A stretch of DNA of 35,282 bases, taken from NCBI RefSeq assembly GCF_022513585.1, contig NZ_JAKWBF010000044.1:1-35282 (forward strand), read 5' to 3'. The translations under genes and the position numbers were made by a program. Source of the stretch: Gordonia gummivorans. Its GTDB lineage: Bacteria > Actinomycetota > Actinomycetes > Mycobacteriales > Mycobacteriaceae. Of the stretch, positions 7,916-16,204 are shown in pieces (the stretch's first letter is position 1; each line of letters begins with the position of its first letter). Under the pieces are notes generated by a model that did not search any database, had not been told where the DNA came from, and was given only the letters and a program-made list of their open reading frames with translations.

Positions 7916-9019
7916 CTATTCCGGTGGTGCGAACGCCGACGGGGCGACGTCGCGGTATGCGGGCAGCCCGGCCAGCGACGTCGCCGACACCACGGCATCG
8001 ACGATCGCGCGCTGTACCACCTCGGCGGCATGCCGGCACACCTCGCTCAGCACCGCGACCGCCGGGTACATCCCGGGCGGCACCGGGACCTGCTCGTCGG
8101 GCGGGGCTACGCCGCCGGTCGACACGGCGAACACGGTGTCACCGTCGAGCGGCGAGTGCGCCGGCCGGATCGCGCGGGCGAGACCGTCGTGCGCGGCCAT
8201 CGCGACCCGGCGGGTCATCGCGGCATCGAGATCCGCGTCGGTGGCGACCACACCGATCGTCGTGTTCAGCACGGTCGACTTCTCCGCGAGTTCCGCCAGC
8301 GTCGCAACCTCGGCGGACACCGGGGGTCGCAAACCCCACTGGTTCAGCGCCGCCTCGGTTGCATCCCAAGGCAATCCGGTCTCGGGGTCGAGAACCGCAC
8401 CGACCGGGTTGGCCACCATCAGGGCGCCGACGGTGACACCGGCGGCCGGGCCGTCAGCGATGCGGACCGCGGCCGTCCCGACCCCGCCCTTGAGCGCTCC
8501 GGCCCGAGCGCCGGTCCCGGCACCCACGCTTCCGACCTCGAAGTCGACGGCGGCAGCGGTCGCTGCCCGCGCGCCGAACTCCGCGTTGGGCCGGGCATGC
8601 CATGCACCAACGGGAAGGTCGAAGATGACGGCTGCCGGGACGATCGGCACGACGCGAACTGCCCCGTCGCTTCGCTCGCCCGTGTGCTGTGCTTCATCCA
8701 TCACCAGCCCGGCGCCCTCGTACTCGAGGACCGACATCACCCCGTCGGCAGCCGCGAGGCCGTAGGCACTGCCGCCCGTGAGCACGATGGCGTGCGCGGT
8801 CTGCACGGTGTTCGACGGGTCGAGCAGGTCGGTCTCGCGAGTGCCGGGCCCGCCGCCGCGGACGTCGACGGCCACCATCGGCACCCGATCGCCGACGCCC
8901 GACAGCCGAACCACTGTCGTCCCGGTGGCCCAACCCGCGGCCGACTCGATGCGGTGATGATGTCCGACGCCGAGCCCGACGACGTCGGTGATCCGGTCAC
9001 CCTCACGGCTCCGTGACAT
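7916..9019 (-). CDS. P1/DmpA-type (S58) self-cleaving peptidase homologue
   Basis: 367 aa from the ATG at 9019; TTG at 9025 is an alternative. The protein has the DmpA/NylC fold blocks: ITDVVGLGVGHHHR, TTVVRL, VDVRGGGPGTRETDLL, IVLTGGSAYGLAAADGVM and LKGGVGTAAVRI. Members cut themselves into alpha and beta chains just before a Ser or Thr nucleophile. Here the likely site is G-T in GGVGTAAV, so a threonine would be the nucleophile. It corresponds to Rv1333. Reported family substrates range from N-terminal amino acid amides to beta-peptides and nylon oligomers; the substrate here is not known. It lies between the DUF2017 gene (30-nt gap) and mec (79-nt gap). Confidence 0.88.
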   Translation of the reverse strand: MSRSREGDRITDVVGLGVGHHHRIESAAGWATGTTVVRLSGVGDRVPMVAVDVRGGGPGTRETDLLDPSNTVQTAHAIVLTGGSAYGLAAADGVMSVLEYEGAGLVMDEAQHTGERSDGAVRVVPIVPAAVIFDLPVGAWHARPNAEFGARAATAAAVDFEVGSVGAGTGARAGALKGGVGTAAVRIADGPAAGVTVGALMVANPVGAVLDPETGLPWDATEAALNQWGLRPPVSAEVATLAELAEKSTVLNTTIGVVATDADLDAAMTRRVAMAAHDGLARAIRPAHSPLDGDTVFAVSTGGVAPPDEQVPVPPGMYPAVAVLSEVCRHAAEVVQRAIVDAVVSATSLAGLPAYRDVAPSAFAPPE

Positions 9020-9049
9020 CAGCAACCCCGCGTCATCGGTGACCCGCCA

Positions 9050-9634
9050 TCAGCGACCCGACATCAGCGACTCGACCAGCAGATCCTGCATCACCGTGAG
9101 CCAGTGGTAGACGTCGAGATGCGCTGCATGGGGATGGTCCGGCGGCAACTGGTCGGGGGTGTCCTCGGAGATCCCGAGCATCGCGCCGAGTGCGAGTCGC
9201 ACGTCGTTGAGAGCGGTCAGCCACTCACCCGCCTGCGCCTCGGTCAGGGCGATGTCACCACCACCGTCGGGCAGTGTCTCCAGGACCACCTGCGCGGCAG
9301 CCAACTTCGCGTCGATGATCTTGGGCTCGTTGACGCTGCGCAACGCGGCATTGAGCTCACCGTTGACGACATCGGCGGACAATTCACGATCCTGATCGGG
9401 CCGGTGGAAGTCGGGCAGGAGTCGCCCGAGTGTCGCATCGCGGGGCGCATCGACATGCCCGGTGCGGATGCCGGTCAGCTCGCCCAGATCGTCGCGCGGC
9501 GCGCTGTCCATCCGTTCGTCGAGGAGGTCACACATCGAGTTGACCATCGACGCGAGGAGTTCGGCCTCGTGGGGATCGAGTTGAGAACAGATGCGCACGC
9601 CTGCTCCGCGCCCCTTGCGCTTCCACGTTCGCAC
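9050..9634 (-). CDS. DUF2017 family protein (Rv1332-like)
   Basis: 194 aa, mostly helical, no membrane segments. It opens with a basic stretch (MRTWKRKGRGAGVRI), then DPHEAELLASMVNSMCDLLDER. The C-terminal half ends in HLDVYHWLTVMQDLLVESL. This pattern matches DUF2017, which sits directly after clpS in mycobacteria and relatives. It has been annotated as a transcriptional regulator, but no DNA-binding motif is evident here. The tight linkage with clpS (33-nt gap) suggests a link to protein turnover; that is inference. Confidence 0.85.
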   Translation of the reverse strand: MRTWKRKGRGAGVRICSQLDPHEAELLASMVNSMCDLLDERMDSAPRDDLGELTGIRTGHVDAPRDATLGRLLPDFHRPDQDRELSADVVNGELNAALRSVNEPKIIDAKLAAAQVVLETLPDGGGDIALTEAQAGEWLTALNDVRLALGAMLGISEDTPDQLPPDHPHAAHLDVYHWLTVMQDLLVESLMSGR

Positions 9635-9667
9635 GTTGCTCAGAATCTCCGGATCAGATCGGGTCGA

Positions 9668-10033
9668 TCACGAATCACGCTGCATGGTGGCCCACAGACC
9701 GGCCGCATGAAGTTTACGAACATCCGTCTCCACCTTGTCACGATCGCCGGAGGACACCACGGCCTTGCCCTCGGTGTGCACCTGCATCATGAGCTGATTG
9801 GCCCGGGACTCGGAGTAGCCGAAGATCTTCTGGAAAACGAACGTCACATAGCGCATGAGGTTGACCGGGTCGTCCCACACGATCGTCATCCAGGGGCGGT
9901 CGAGACCGGCCTCGCCGTCGGCGACCTCCGGCTCGACAACCGCGGTGCCGGTGCCTGGTACGGGCGTCGTGCCTCGGTCGCTGCGCGCGGCGCGAGGGGT
10001 AGCCTCGTCCGCACGAGTTTCGTCAGGCGACAT
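9668..10033 (-). CDS. clpS: ClpS, adaptor for the Clp protease (N-degron pathway)
   Basis: 121 aa from the ATG at 10033. A longer frame to 10069 would overlap the pncB start and is less likely. The core begins WMTIVWDDPVNLMRYVTFVF and continues with FGYSESRANQLMMQVHTEGKAVV, the canonical ClpS fold that binds hydrophobic N-terminal residues and the ClpC/ClpA N-domain. An acidic, flexible N-terminal extension of about 45 residues precedes it, as in mycobacteria. There is no Shine-Dalgarno sequence; a -10-like TACCCT lies 6 nt upstream, so the mRNA is probably leaderless. Confidence 0.94.
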   Translation of the reverse strand: MSPDETRADEATPRAARSDRGTTPVPGTGTAVVEPEVADGEAGLDRPWMTIVWDDPVNLMRYVTFVFQKIFGYSESRANQLMMQVHTEGKAVVSSGDRDKVETDVRKLHAAGLWATMQRDS

Positions 10034-10038
10034 ACGAA

Positions 10039-10045
10039 TAGGGTA
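10039..10045. promoter_or_regulatory. overlapping opposing -10 elements for clpS and pncB
   Basis: The 7-bp sequence TAGGGTA reads TAGGGT on the plus strand, 8 nt before the pncB GTG, and TACCCT on the minus strand, 6 nt before the clpS ATG. Both fit TANNNT at leaderless spacing. The two start codons are only 19 bp apart, so the two promoters must share this DNA. Not experimentally supported here. Confidence 0.45.
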
Positions 10046-10052
10046 AGCGATT

Positions 10053-11357
10053 GTGAGCATCGACAACACCGCCCTGCTGACCGATCAGTACGAGCTGACC
10101 ATGGTCGCCGCGGCGTTGGCGCAGCCCGTCGCGCACAAGAGCTGCGTGTTCGAGGTGTTCGCCCGCCGCCTCCCCGATGGACGGCGCTACGGGGTGGTCG
10201 CGGGCACCGGGCGGGTCATCGACGAACTCGCCAACTTCCGCTTCGGCGACGACGAGATCGCGGTCGTCGAGAAGTTCCTGGACGCCGACACGGTGGCCTG
10301 GCTGCGTGACTACCGATTCTCCGGCGACATCGACGGATACCGCGAGGGCGAACTGTACTTCCCCGGGTCCCCGATTCTGACCGTCCGCGCGAGCTTCGCC
10401 GAGGCCGTTCTCCTGGAAACCCTGATCCTGTCGATCCTGAACCACGACAGCGCGATCGCGTCGGCCGCCGCCCGAATGGTCAGTGCCGCCGGGTCGCGCC
10501 CGATCATCGAGATGGGATCGCGCCGTACCCACGAGCGCGCCGCTGTCGCGTCGGCCCGCGCGGCCTACATCGCCGGTGTTGCCGCGACCTCCAACCTCGA
10601 GGCAGCTCGGCGCTTCGGCGTTCCGAGCGCGGGCACCGCCGCGCATGCCTTCACGCTCGGTTTCACCGGCCCCGACGGCCCCGACGAGAAAGCCGCCTTC
10701 GCGGCGCAGATCGCCGCGCTCGGCGTCGGCACCACGCTGCTGGTGGACACCTACGACATCACGCAGGGCGTGGGCAACGCGGTCGAGGTCGCCGGGACCG
10801 AACTGGGCGCGGTGCGCATCGACTCCGGAGACCTCGGAGTGCTTGCTCGCCAGGTGCGCGACCAACTCGACGATCTCGGCGCCACGAACACCAAGATCGT
10901 CGTCTCCGGCGACCTCGACGAGTACGCGATCGCGTCGTTGCGCGCCGAGCCCGTCGACACCTATGGCGTTGGCACGTCGCTGGTCACCGGCAGCGGCGCC
11001 CCGACCGCAGGGATGGTCTACAAACTCGTCGAGGTCGACGGCGTTGCGGTGGCAAAGCGATCCAGCCACAAGGAGTCTCGCGGTGGCGCCAAGCGCGCCG
11101 CGCGGGCTGCGCGGGCGTCGGGCACCATCGTGGAGGAAGTCGTGTACCGCGCGGGGGAACCGCGACCGGCCCTCGAGGGTCTAAACCTGCATGACCTACA
11201 AATTCCCCTCGTCCGGGGTGGCGAGCCCGTCGCCGGGCTGCCCAGCCTCGCCGATGCCCGTAAGCACCTCGCGGACGGTCTGGTGAGTCTGCCGTGGGAG
11301 GGCCTGGGCTTGTCCCACGGCGATCCCGCCGTCGCCACACGATACGAACTCGGCTGA
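10053..11357 (+). CDS. pncB: nicotinate phosphoribosyltransferase
   Basis: 434 aa, GTG start. It joins nicotinate to PRPP to give nicotinate mononucleotide in the Preiss-Handler NAD salvage pathway. The N-terminus LLTDQYELTMVAAAL is diagnostic. SILNHDSAIASAAARMV, DTYDITQGVGNAVEVA, RIDSGDLGVLARQVR and DTYGVGTSLVT are further family blocks. It corresponds to Rv1330c (pncB1), divergent from clpS as in M. tuberculosis. A nicotinamidase gene follows after 13 nt, so substrate supply and use are coupled in one operon. Confidence 0.96.
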   Translation: MSIDNTALLTDQYELTMVAAALAQPVAHKSCVFEVFARRLPDGRRYGVVAGTGRVIDELANFRFGDDEIAVVEKFLDADTVAWLRDYRFSGDIDGYREGELYFPGSPILTVRASFAEAVLLETLILSILNHDSAIASAAARMVSAAGSRPIIEMGSRRTHERAAVASARAAYIAGVAATSNLEAARRFGVPSAGTAAHAFTLGFTGPDGPDEKAAFAAQIAALGVGTTLLVDTYDITQGVGNAVEVAGTELGAVRIDSGDLGVLARQVRDQLDDLGATNTKIVVSGDLDEYAIASLRAEPVDTYGVGTSLVTGSGAPTAGMVYKLVEVDGVAVAKRSSHKESRGGAKRAARAARASGTIVEEVVYRAGEPRPALEGLNLHDLQIPLVRGGEPVAGLPSLADARKHLADGLVSLPWEGLGLSHGDPAVATRYELG

Positions 11358-11370
11358 GGAGGCAGAGCAG

Positions 11371-11976
11371 ATGCCCGATTCCGACCCCCACGACCACCCC
11401 GCGGATGCTCTGATCGTCGTCGACGTGCAGAACGACTTCTGCGAGGGCGGCGCGCTCGGCGTCAACGGCGGTGCCGCCGTCGCCGGTGCCATCACCACGT
11501 TGCTGCCCGAGTACCGCACGGTCGTCGCGACCCGCGACTACCACATCGATCCGGGTGAGCATTTCTCCGATTCGCCCGACTATGTCGACACCTGGCCGCC
11601 ACACTGCCGCGTCGGCACCGACGGCGTCTGGTTCCATCCGTCCTTCGACGCCGAGAAGGCCCACAAGGTGTTCTCGAAGGGCGAATACAGCGCGGCCTAT
11701 TCGGGTTTCGAAGGGGCGTCCGACGACGGTCAGACGCTCGCCGACTGGCTGCGCCGCCACGGGATCGAGAGTGTCGACGTCGTCGGCATCGCCACCGATC
11801 ATTGTGTTCGCGCCACCGCGCTCGACGCGGCGAAGGCGGGGTTCCGCACTCGCATCCTGCTGAACTTCACCGCCGCGGTGGCCCCGGAGACCACGAAGTC
11901 CGCGCTCGCCGAACTCCGCGCGGCAGACGTAGCCCTCGTCGGCGATCTCCTCTACGACGGAGCCGGCCGAGTTTGA
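11371..11976 (+). CDS. pncA: nicotinamidase
   Basis: 201 aa. An isochorismatase-fold amidase that turns nicotinamide into nicotinate for PncB. The triad is visible: Asp in LIVVDVQNDF, Lys in VFSKGEYSAAY and Cys in IATDHCVRATALDA. The metal-site Asp/His are in RDYHIDPGEHF. The gene is preceded by GAGGCAGAGCAG before its ATG and follows pncB by 13 nt. In M. tuberculosis pncA is elsewhere on the chromosome, so this linked pair differs from that order (from memory). Family members also activate pyrazinamide; whether this one does is unknown. Confidence 0.95.
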   Translation: MPDSDPHDHPADALIVVDVQNDFCEGGALGVNGGAAVAGAITTLLPEYRTVVATRDYHIDPGEHFSDSPDYVDTWPPHCRVGTDGVWFHPSFDAEKAHKVFSKGEYSAAYSGFEGASDDGQTLADWLRRHGIESVDVVGIATDHCVRATALDAAKAGFRTRILLNFTAAVAPETTKSALAELRAADVALVGDLLYDGAGRV

Positions 11977-12010
11977 CCAACCGCGAGTAGAACCGGACGA
12001 CACAGCCCAC

Positions 12011-14083
12011 ATGTCGAACACACCTCCGGTGACCACGCTGCTCGATGCTGCCGTCACCGCCCTCAACGGCCGTCGCCGCGACGGCCAGGTCGCGATGGCC
12101 TCGGCCGTCGCGCACGCCATCGACACCGGCGAACACCTCGCCGTCCAGGCCGGCACCGGAACCGGAAAGTCCCTGGCCTACCTCGTTCCCGCGATCCGGC
12201 ACGCCGTCGAAAGCGGCCGCACCGTGGTGGTCTCGACCGCGACGATCGCCCTCCAACGGCAACTCATCGAGCGCGACCTGCCGCGCCTGGCCGCCGCCCT
12301 GGCGAAACCACTCGGCCGGGAGCCGACCTTCGCCATCCTGAAGGGGCGGTCGAACTACCTGTGTCTCAACAAAATTCATGCCGGCACCGCGGACGAGCCG
12401 GATGTCGAGCTGTTCGACCCGTTCGAGTTGTCACGCACCGGGCGCGAGGTCACCCGCCTGCGCGAGTGGAGCAGCGACACCGAGACCGGCGATCGCGACG
12501 ACCTCACCCCCGGTGTCGCCGACCGCGCGTGGCGTCAGGTCAGTGTGTCCGCCCGCGAGTGCCTCGGCGCCGGCAACTGCTCCTATGGCGAAGACTGCTT
12601 CGCCGAGAACGCCCGACGCCGCTCGGGGAAGGTCGACGTCGTCGTCACCAACCATGCGCTGCTCGCCATCGACGCCACCAGCCCGGCCAGCATCCTCCCC
12701 GAACACGACGTGGTGATCATCGACGAGGCGCACGAACTCGTCGATCGGATCACCTCCGTGTCCACCGCCGAGGTGTCGGCCGCGGTGGTCGCCGCGGTGG
12801 CGCGCCGCTGCGGCAAGCTCGTCGACGAGGAGACCGCCGATGCCCTCATGGGGGCCGGCGATCAACTCGGCGAGTTGCTCGCCGACGCACCGCACCGGCA
12901 GTGGATGGGTCTGCCCGCTTCGGCGGCCGCGGTGCTCGTGTCCCTGCGAGACCGACTGTGGCAGACGCGCACCGCGATCGGACCGGTACGGATGAGTGGG
13001 TCGAGTGACGAGTCGGCGGCCGCCGCCCGCTCGGCGGCGCTGACCTCGCTCGACGAACTGCACGACACCATCGTGCGGCTTCTGGGGGCATTCGACGAAC
13101 CCGACGAATCGAAGCGACGTGACGTGGTGTGGGTCGCCGAGGAACGCGTCGGACGCTCGGCCGCCGCCGAATCGCGCTCGGTGCTGCACATCGCGCCGCT
13201 GTCGGTCGGCGGACTGCTGCGCGCGACCCTGTTCGCCAAGGCGACCGTGGTGCTGACCTCCGCGACACTGACGATCGGCGGCAACTTCGACGCGCTGGCC
13301 GCGACCTGGGGTCTGCCGGCCGCCGGTCGCGGCACCGACACGCCGGCCCCGGTCAACGATGTCACGGCTTCGGGCCGGGCCGTCCCGGCCGACAGTGATT
13401 TCGGTCGACCGGACTCCGGCCGGTGGACGGGACTCGACGCGGGTTCGCCGTTCGACTATCCGCGCTCGGCGATCCTCTACGTCGCCAAGCACCTGCCGCG
13501 GCCCGGACGCGCAGGCATCGCCGACTCCACGATGGACGAACTCGCCGCCCTCGTCGACGCGGCCGGCGGGCGCACCCTGGGCTTGTTCTCGTCGATGCGA
13601 GCGGCCCGGGAGGCCGCCGAGGCCATTCGCGAACGATGCGCGCATCCGGTCCTCTGCCAAGGCGACGACACCACCTCGTCGCTGGTCCGCAGATTCGCCG
13701 AGGACCCCGAGACCTGCCTGTTCGGCACCTTGTCGCTTTGGCAGGGGGTCGACGTCCCGGGCCCGTCGCTGAGTCTGGTGATCATCGACCGCATTCCCTT
13801 TCCGCGACCCGACGATCCGCTGCTCACGGCCCGCCAGCGCGCTGTCGATGCCCGGGGCGGAAACGGCTTCCTCTCGGTGGCCGCCAACCACGCCGCGCTC
13901 CTGCTCGCCCAGGGCGCGGGACGTCTGCTGCGGTCGGTCGACGACCGCGGCGTCGTCGCCGTGCTCGATTCCCGCCTTGCCACGGCAGGCTATGGCGGCT
14001 ACCTCATGGCGTCGCTGCCGCCGTTCTGGCGCACCACGGATCCGAAGACGGTCCGGTCGGCGCTCCAACGTCTGAAGGCCTGA
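12011..14083 (+). CDS. dinG: DinG/XPD-like ATP-dependent DNA helicase with Fe-S cluster
   Basis: 690 aa. Superfamily 2 helicase. Walker A is AGTGTGKSLAYL (about 47-58), the DEAH box is VVIIDEAHELVDR, and motif VI is QGAGRLLRSVDDRGVVAVLD near the C-terminus. Four cysteines between motifs Ia and II (NYLCLNK, then ECLGAGNCSYGEDCF) match the 4Fe-4S cluster of DinG/XPD enzymes, which unwind 5'-overhang and structured DNA. It corresponds to Rv1329c. It starts 34 nt after pncA on the same strand. No LexA-type box is evident upstream, so damage induction is not supported by the sequence. Confidence 0.94.
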   Translation: MSNTPPVTTLLDAAVTALNGRRRDGQVAMASAVAHAIDTGEHLAVQAGTGTGKSLAYLVPAIRHAVESGRTVVVSTATIALQRQLIERDLPRLAAALAKPLGREPTFAILKGRSNYLCLNKIHAGTADEPDVELFDPFELSRTGREVTRLREWSSDTETGDRDDLTPGVADRAWRQVSVSARECLGAGNCSYGEDCFAENARRRSGKVDVVVTNHALLAIDATSPASILPEHDVVIIDEAHELVDRITSVSTAEVSAAVVAAVARRCGKLVDEETADALMGAGDQLGELLADAPHRQWMGLPASAAAVLVSLRDRLWQTRTAIGPVRMSGSSDESAAAARSAALTSLDELHDTIVRLLGAFDEPDESKRRDVVWVAEERVGRSAAAESRSVLHIAPLSVGGLLRATLFAKATVVLTSATLTIGGNFDALAATWGLPAAGRGTDTPAPVNDVTASGRAVPADSDFGRPDSGRWTGLDAGSPFDYPRSAILYVAKHLPRPGRAGIADSTMDELAALVDAAGGRTLGLFSSMRAAREAAEAIRERCAHPVLCQGDDTTSSLVRRFAEDPETCLFGTLSLWQGVDVPGPSLSLVIIDRIPFPRPDDPLLTARQRAVDARGGNGFLSVAANHAALLLAQGAGRLLRSVDDRGVVAVLDSRLATAGYGGYLMASLPPFWRTTDPKTVRSALQRLKA

Positions 14084-14196
14084 CGACGAGACAAACTCCG
14101 CTGCGGGGCACTAAGTTTGTACTCGGTGATACCAACGCAGGTGAGACCAGCAGAGCGCCCACGCGAGACACGGGAGCTGACGAAAGGAGGCCCCGA

Positions 14197-16197
14197 GTGA
14201 TCGGGCGGATGGGTATCGACGACATCCAACCCCTCGTCTCGGCCGGGCAGCATCCCGCCAAAGCGGTTGTGGGCGAACTGATTCCGATCAGCGCCACCGC
14301 ATGGCGGGAGGGCCACGACGCGATCGGGGTGACCCTGCACATCGAGACCCCGCGGCGCGACACCCTCGACATCCGAATGTCACCGTGTGTGGAGCCAGAT
14401 GTCTACAACGCGGCCTTCGTCCCCGACACCGTCGGATTCTGGGCGTTCCGCATCGAGGCGTGGAGCGACTCGTACGCCACCTGGCGTTCGGCGGTCCTCA
14501 AGAAGGTCGGCGCAGGCCAGAGCGCGGCCGACCTGGCCAACGACCTCGAGACGGGTGCACGGGTACTCGAGACGGCCGCCAACCTGGTTCCCCCGGACGC
14601 GACCGACCTGCTCGCCGACGCGATCCGCGACCTGCGGTCACAGCGCCGCCGAGTGGAGAACCGGGTAGGTCTCGCCGTCTCCGACGAGATCGTCGAACTC
14701 CTCACCACATACCCCGTGCGCGAACTGATCACCAAGAGTCGGACCTATCGCGTGTGGGCCGATCGGCGTCGGGCGCTGGTCGGCTCCTGGTACGAGATGT
14801 TCCCGCGTTCAACGGGCGGCTGGGACGGTGAGGGCAAACCTGTGCACGGCACCTTCCTCACCGCCGCGCAGGATCTGCCCCGCATCGCCGACATGGGCTT
14901 CGACGTCGTGTACCTGCCGCCGATCCATCCGATCGGCAAGATCAACCGCAAGGGCCGCAACAACACCCTGGTCCCCGGGCCCGACGATGTCGGCTCGCCG
15001 TGGGCGATCGGGTCTTCCGAGGGTGGGCACGATGCCATTCACCCGCAACTCGGCACCGTCGAGGATTTCGAGTATTTCGTCGGTCGCGCACGCGAACTGG
15101 GCCTCGAGATCGCGCTCGACCTCGCGTTGCAGTGCGCACCCGATCATCCGTGGGCCATCGACCACCCGGACTGGTTCACCGTGCTGCCCGACGGCACTAT
15201 CGCCTACGCCGAGAACCCACCGAAGAAGTACCAGGACATCTACCCGCTGAACTTCGACAACGACCGCAACGGCATATACCGTGCGGTACTCAACGTCACG
15301 CTGCACTGGATCAAGTTGGGCGTGAACATCTTCCGCGTCGACAATCCGCACACCAAGCCGCCGAACTTCTGGGAATGGCTCATCACCGAGGTCAAGAAGC
15401 GTCATCCCGACGTGCTCTTCCTCGCCGAAGCGTTCACGCGGCCGGCGCGGCTCTACGGGCTGGCCCGGCTCGGCTTCACGCAGTCGTACACGTACTTCAC
15501 GTGGAAGACCGAGAAGTGGGAGATCGAACAGTTCGGGCGGGAGATCGCCGAGCACGCCGACGACGCGCGCCCCAATCTGTTCGTCAACACCCCCGACATC
15601 CTGCACGCGAGCCTGCAGCACGGTGGACCGGGAATGTTTGCCCTGCGCGCGGCACTCGCGGCAACCCTGTCGCCCACCTGGGGCGTCTACAGCGGCTACG
15701 AGCTGTACGAACACGTGGCGGTCAAAGAGGGCAGCGAGGAATACCTGGATTCGGAGAAGTACGAACTGCGTCCGCGTGACTACAAAGCCGCGTCGAGCCG
15801 CGGCGAGTCCCTGGAACCGTGGATCACCTCGCTCAACGCGATCCGTCGCCGTCACCCCGCGCTGCAGCAGCTGCGCAACATCACGTTCCATCACCTCGAA
15901 AACCCGGCGTTGATCGCCTATTCGAAAGTGGATCCGGTGTCGGGCGACCGTGTCATCGTGGTGATAAATCTGAATCCGTTCGGTCCGGAGGTGTCGACGC
16001 TGTGGTTGGACATGCCCGCCCTCGGCTGCGAGTGGCACGACCGGTTCCCGGTGGTCGACGAGGTGACCGGCGAGGAGTTCTGGTGGGGTCAGGCCAACTA
16101 CATCCGTCTCGAACCGTGGCGTGCGGTTGCCCACATCGCTGCACTGCCGCCGCTCGATCCCGCTGCCGCAGCGCAACTCTCCTACCGGATCCGATGA
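14197..16197 (+). CDS. glgE: GlgE, alpha-1,4-glucan:maltose-1-phosphate maltosyltransferase
   Basis: 666 aa from GTG 14197, chosen because AAAGGAGG lies 7 nt upstream and because GIDDIQPLVSAGQHPAKAVVGE then aligns with the GlgE N-terminus. It extends cytosolic alpha-glucan with maltose from maltose-1-phosphate (GH13_3). The nucleophile is D382 in FRVDNPHTKP and the general acid/base E411 in LFLAEAFTRP; their 29-residue spacing matches the family. The N-terminal domain and inserts typical of the dimeric enzyme are present. It is followed by glgB after 7 nt, as in Rv1327c-Rv1326c. No glgP (Rv1328 in M. tuberculosis) lies beside it. Confidence 0.96.
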   Translation: MIGRMGIDDIQPLVSAGQHPAKAVVGELIPISATAWREGHDAIGVTLHIETPRRDTLDIRMSPCVEPDVYNAAFVPDTVGFWAFRIEAWSDSYATWRSAVLKKVGAGQSAADLANDLETGARVLETAANLVPPDATDLLADAIRDLRSQRRRVENRVGLAVSDEIVELLTTYPVRELITKSRTYRVWADRRRALVGSWYEMFPRSTGGWDGEGKPVHGTFLTAAQDLPRIADMGFDVVYLPPIHPIGKINRKGRNNTLVPGPDDVGSPWAIGSSEGGHDAIHPQLGTVEDFEYFVGRARELGLEIALDLALQCAPDHPWAIDHPDWFTVLPDGTIAYAENPPKKYQDIYPLNFDNDRNGIYRAVLNVTLHWIKLGVNIFRVDNPHTKPPNFWEWLITEVKKRHPDVLFLAEAFTRPARLYGLARLGFTQSYTYFTWKTEKWEIEQFGREIAEHADDARPNLFVNTPDILHASLQHGGPGMFALRAALAATLSPTWGVYSGYELYEHVAVKEGSEEYLDSEKYELRPRDYKAASSRGESLEPWITSLNAIRRRHPALQQLRNITFHHLENPALIAYSKVDPVSGDRVIVVINLNPFGPEVSTLWLDMPALGCEWHDRFPVVDEVTGEEFWWGQANYIRLEPWRAVAHIAALPPLDPAAAAQLSYRIR

Positions 16198-16204
16198 GGT
16201 TGAC

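Noticed and set aside
12431..14068. Long minus-strand open frame opposite dinG
   Set aside because: Its codon pattern mirrors dinG on the other strand, composition is Arg/Gly/Ala biased and no family is recognisable.
14091..14120. ACAAACT/AGTTTGT inverted repeat upstream of glgE as a LexA box or terminator
   Set aside because: It does not match the actinobacterial LexA consensus, and the 16-nt loop and lack of a T-tract make a terminator weak.
13423..14196. Upstream extension of the glgE frame to 13423, overlapping dinG
   Set aside because: The translated extension is arginine-rich and unlike any GlgE N-terminus. It is a shadow of dinG; AAAGGAGG points to GTG 14197.
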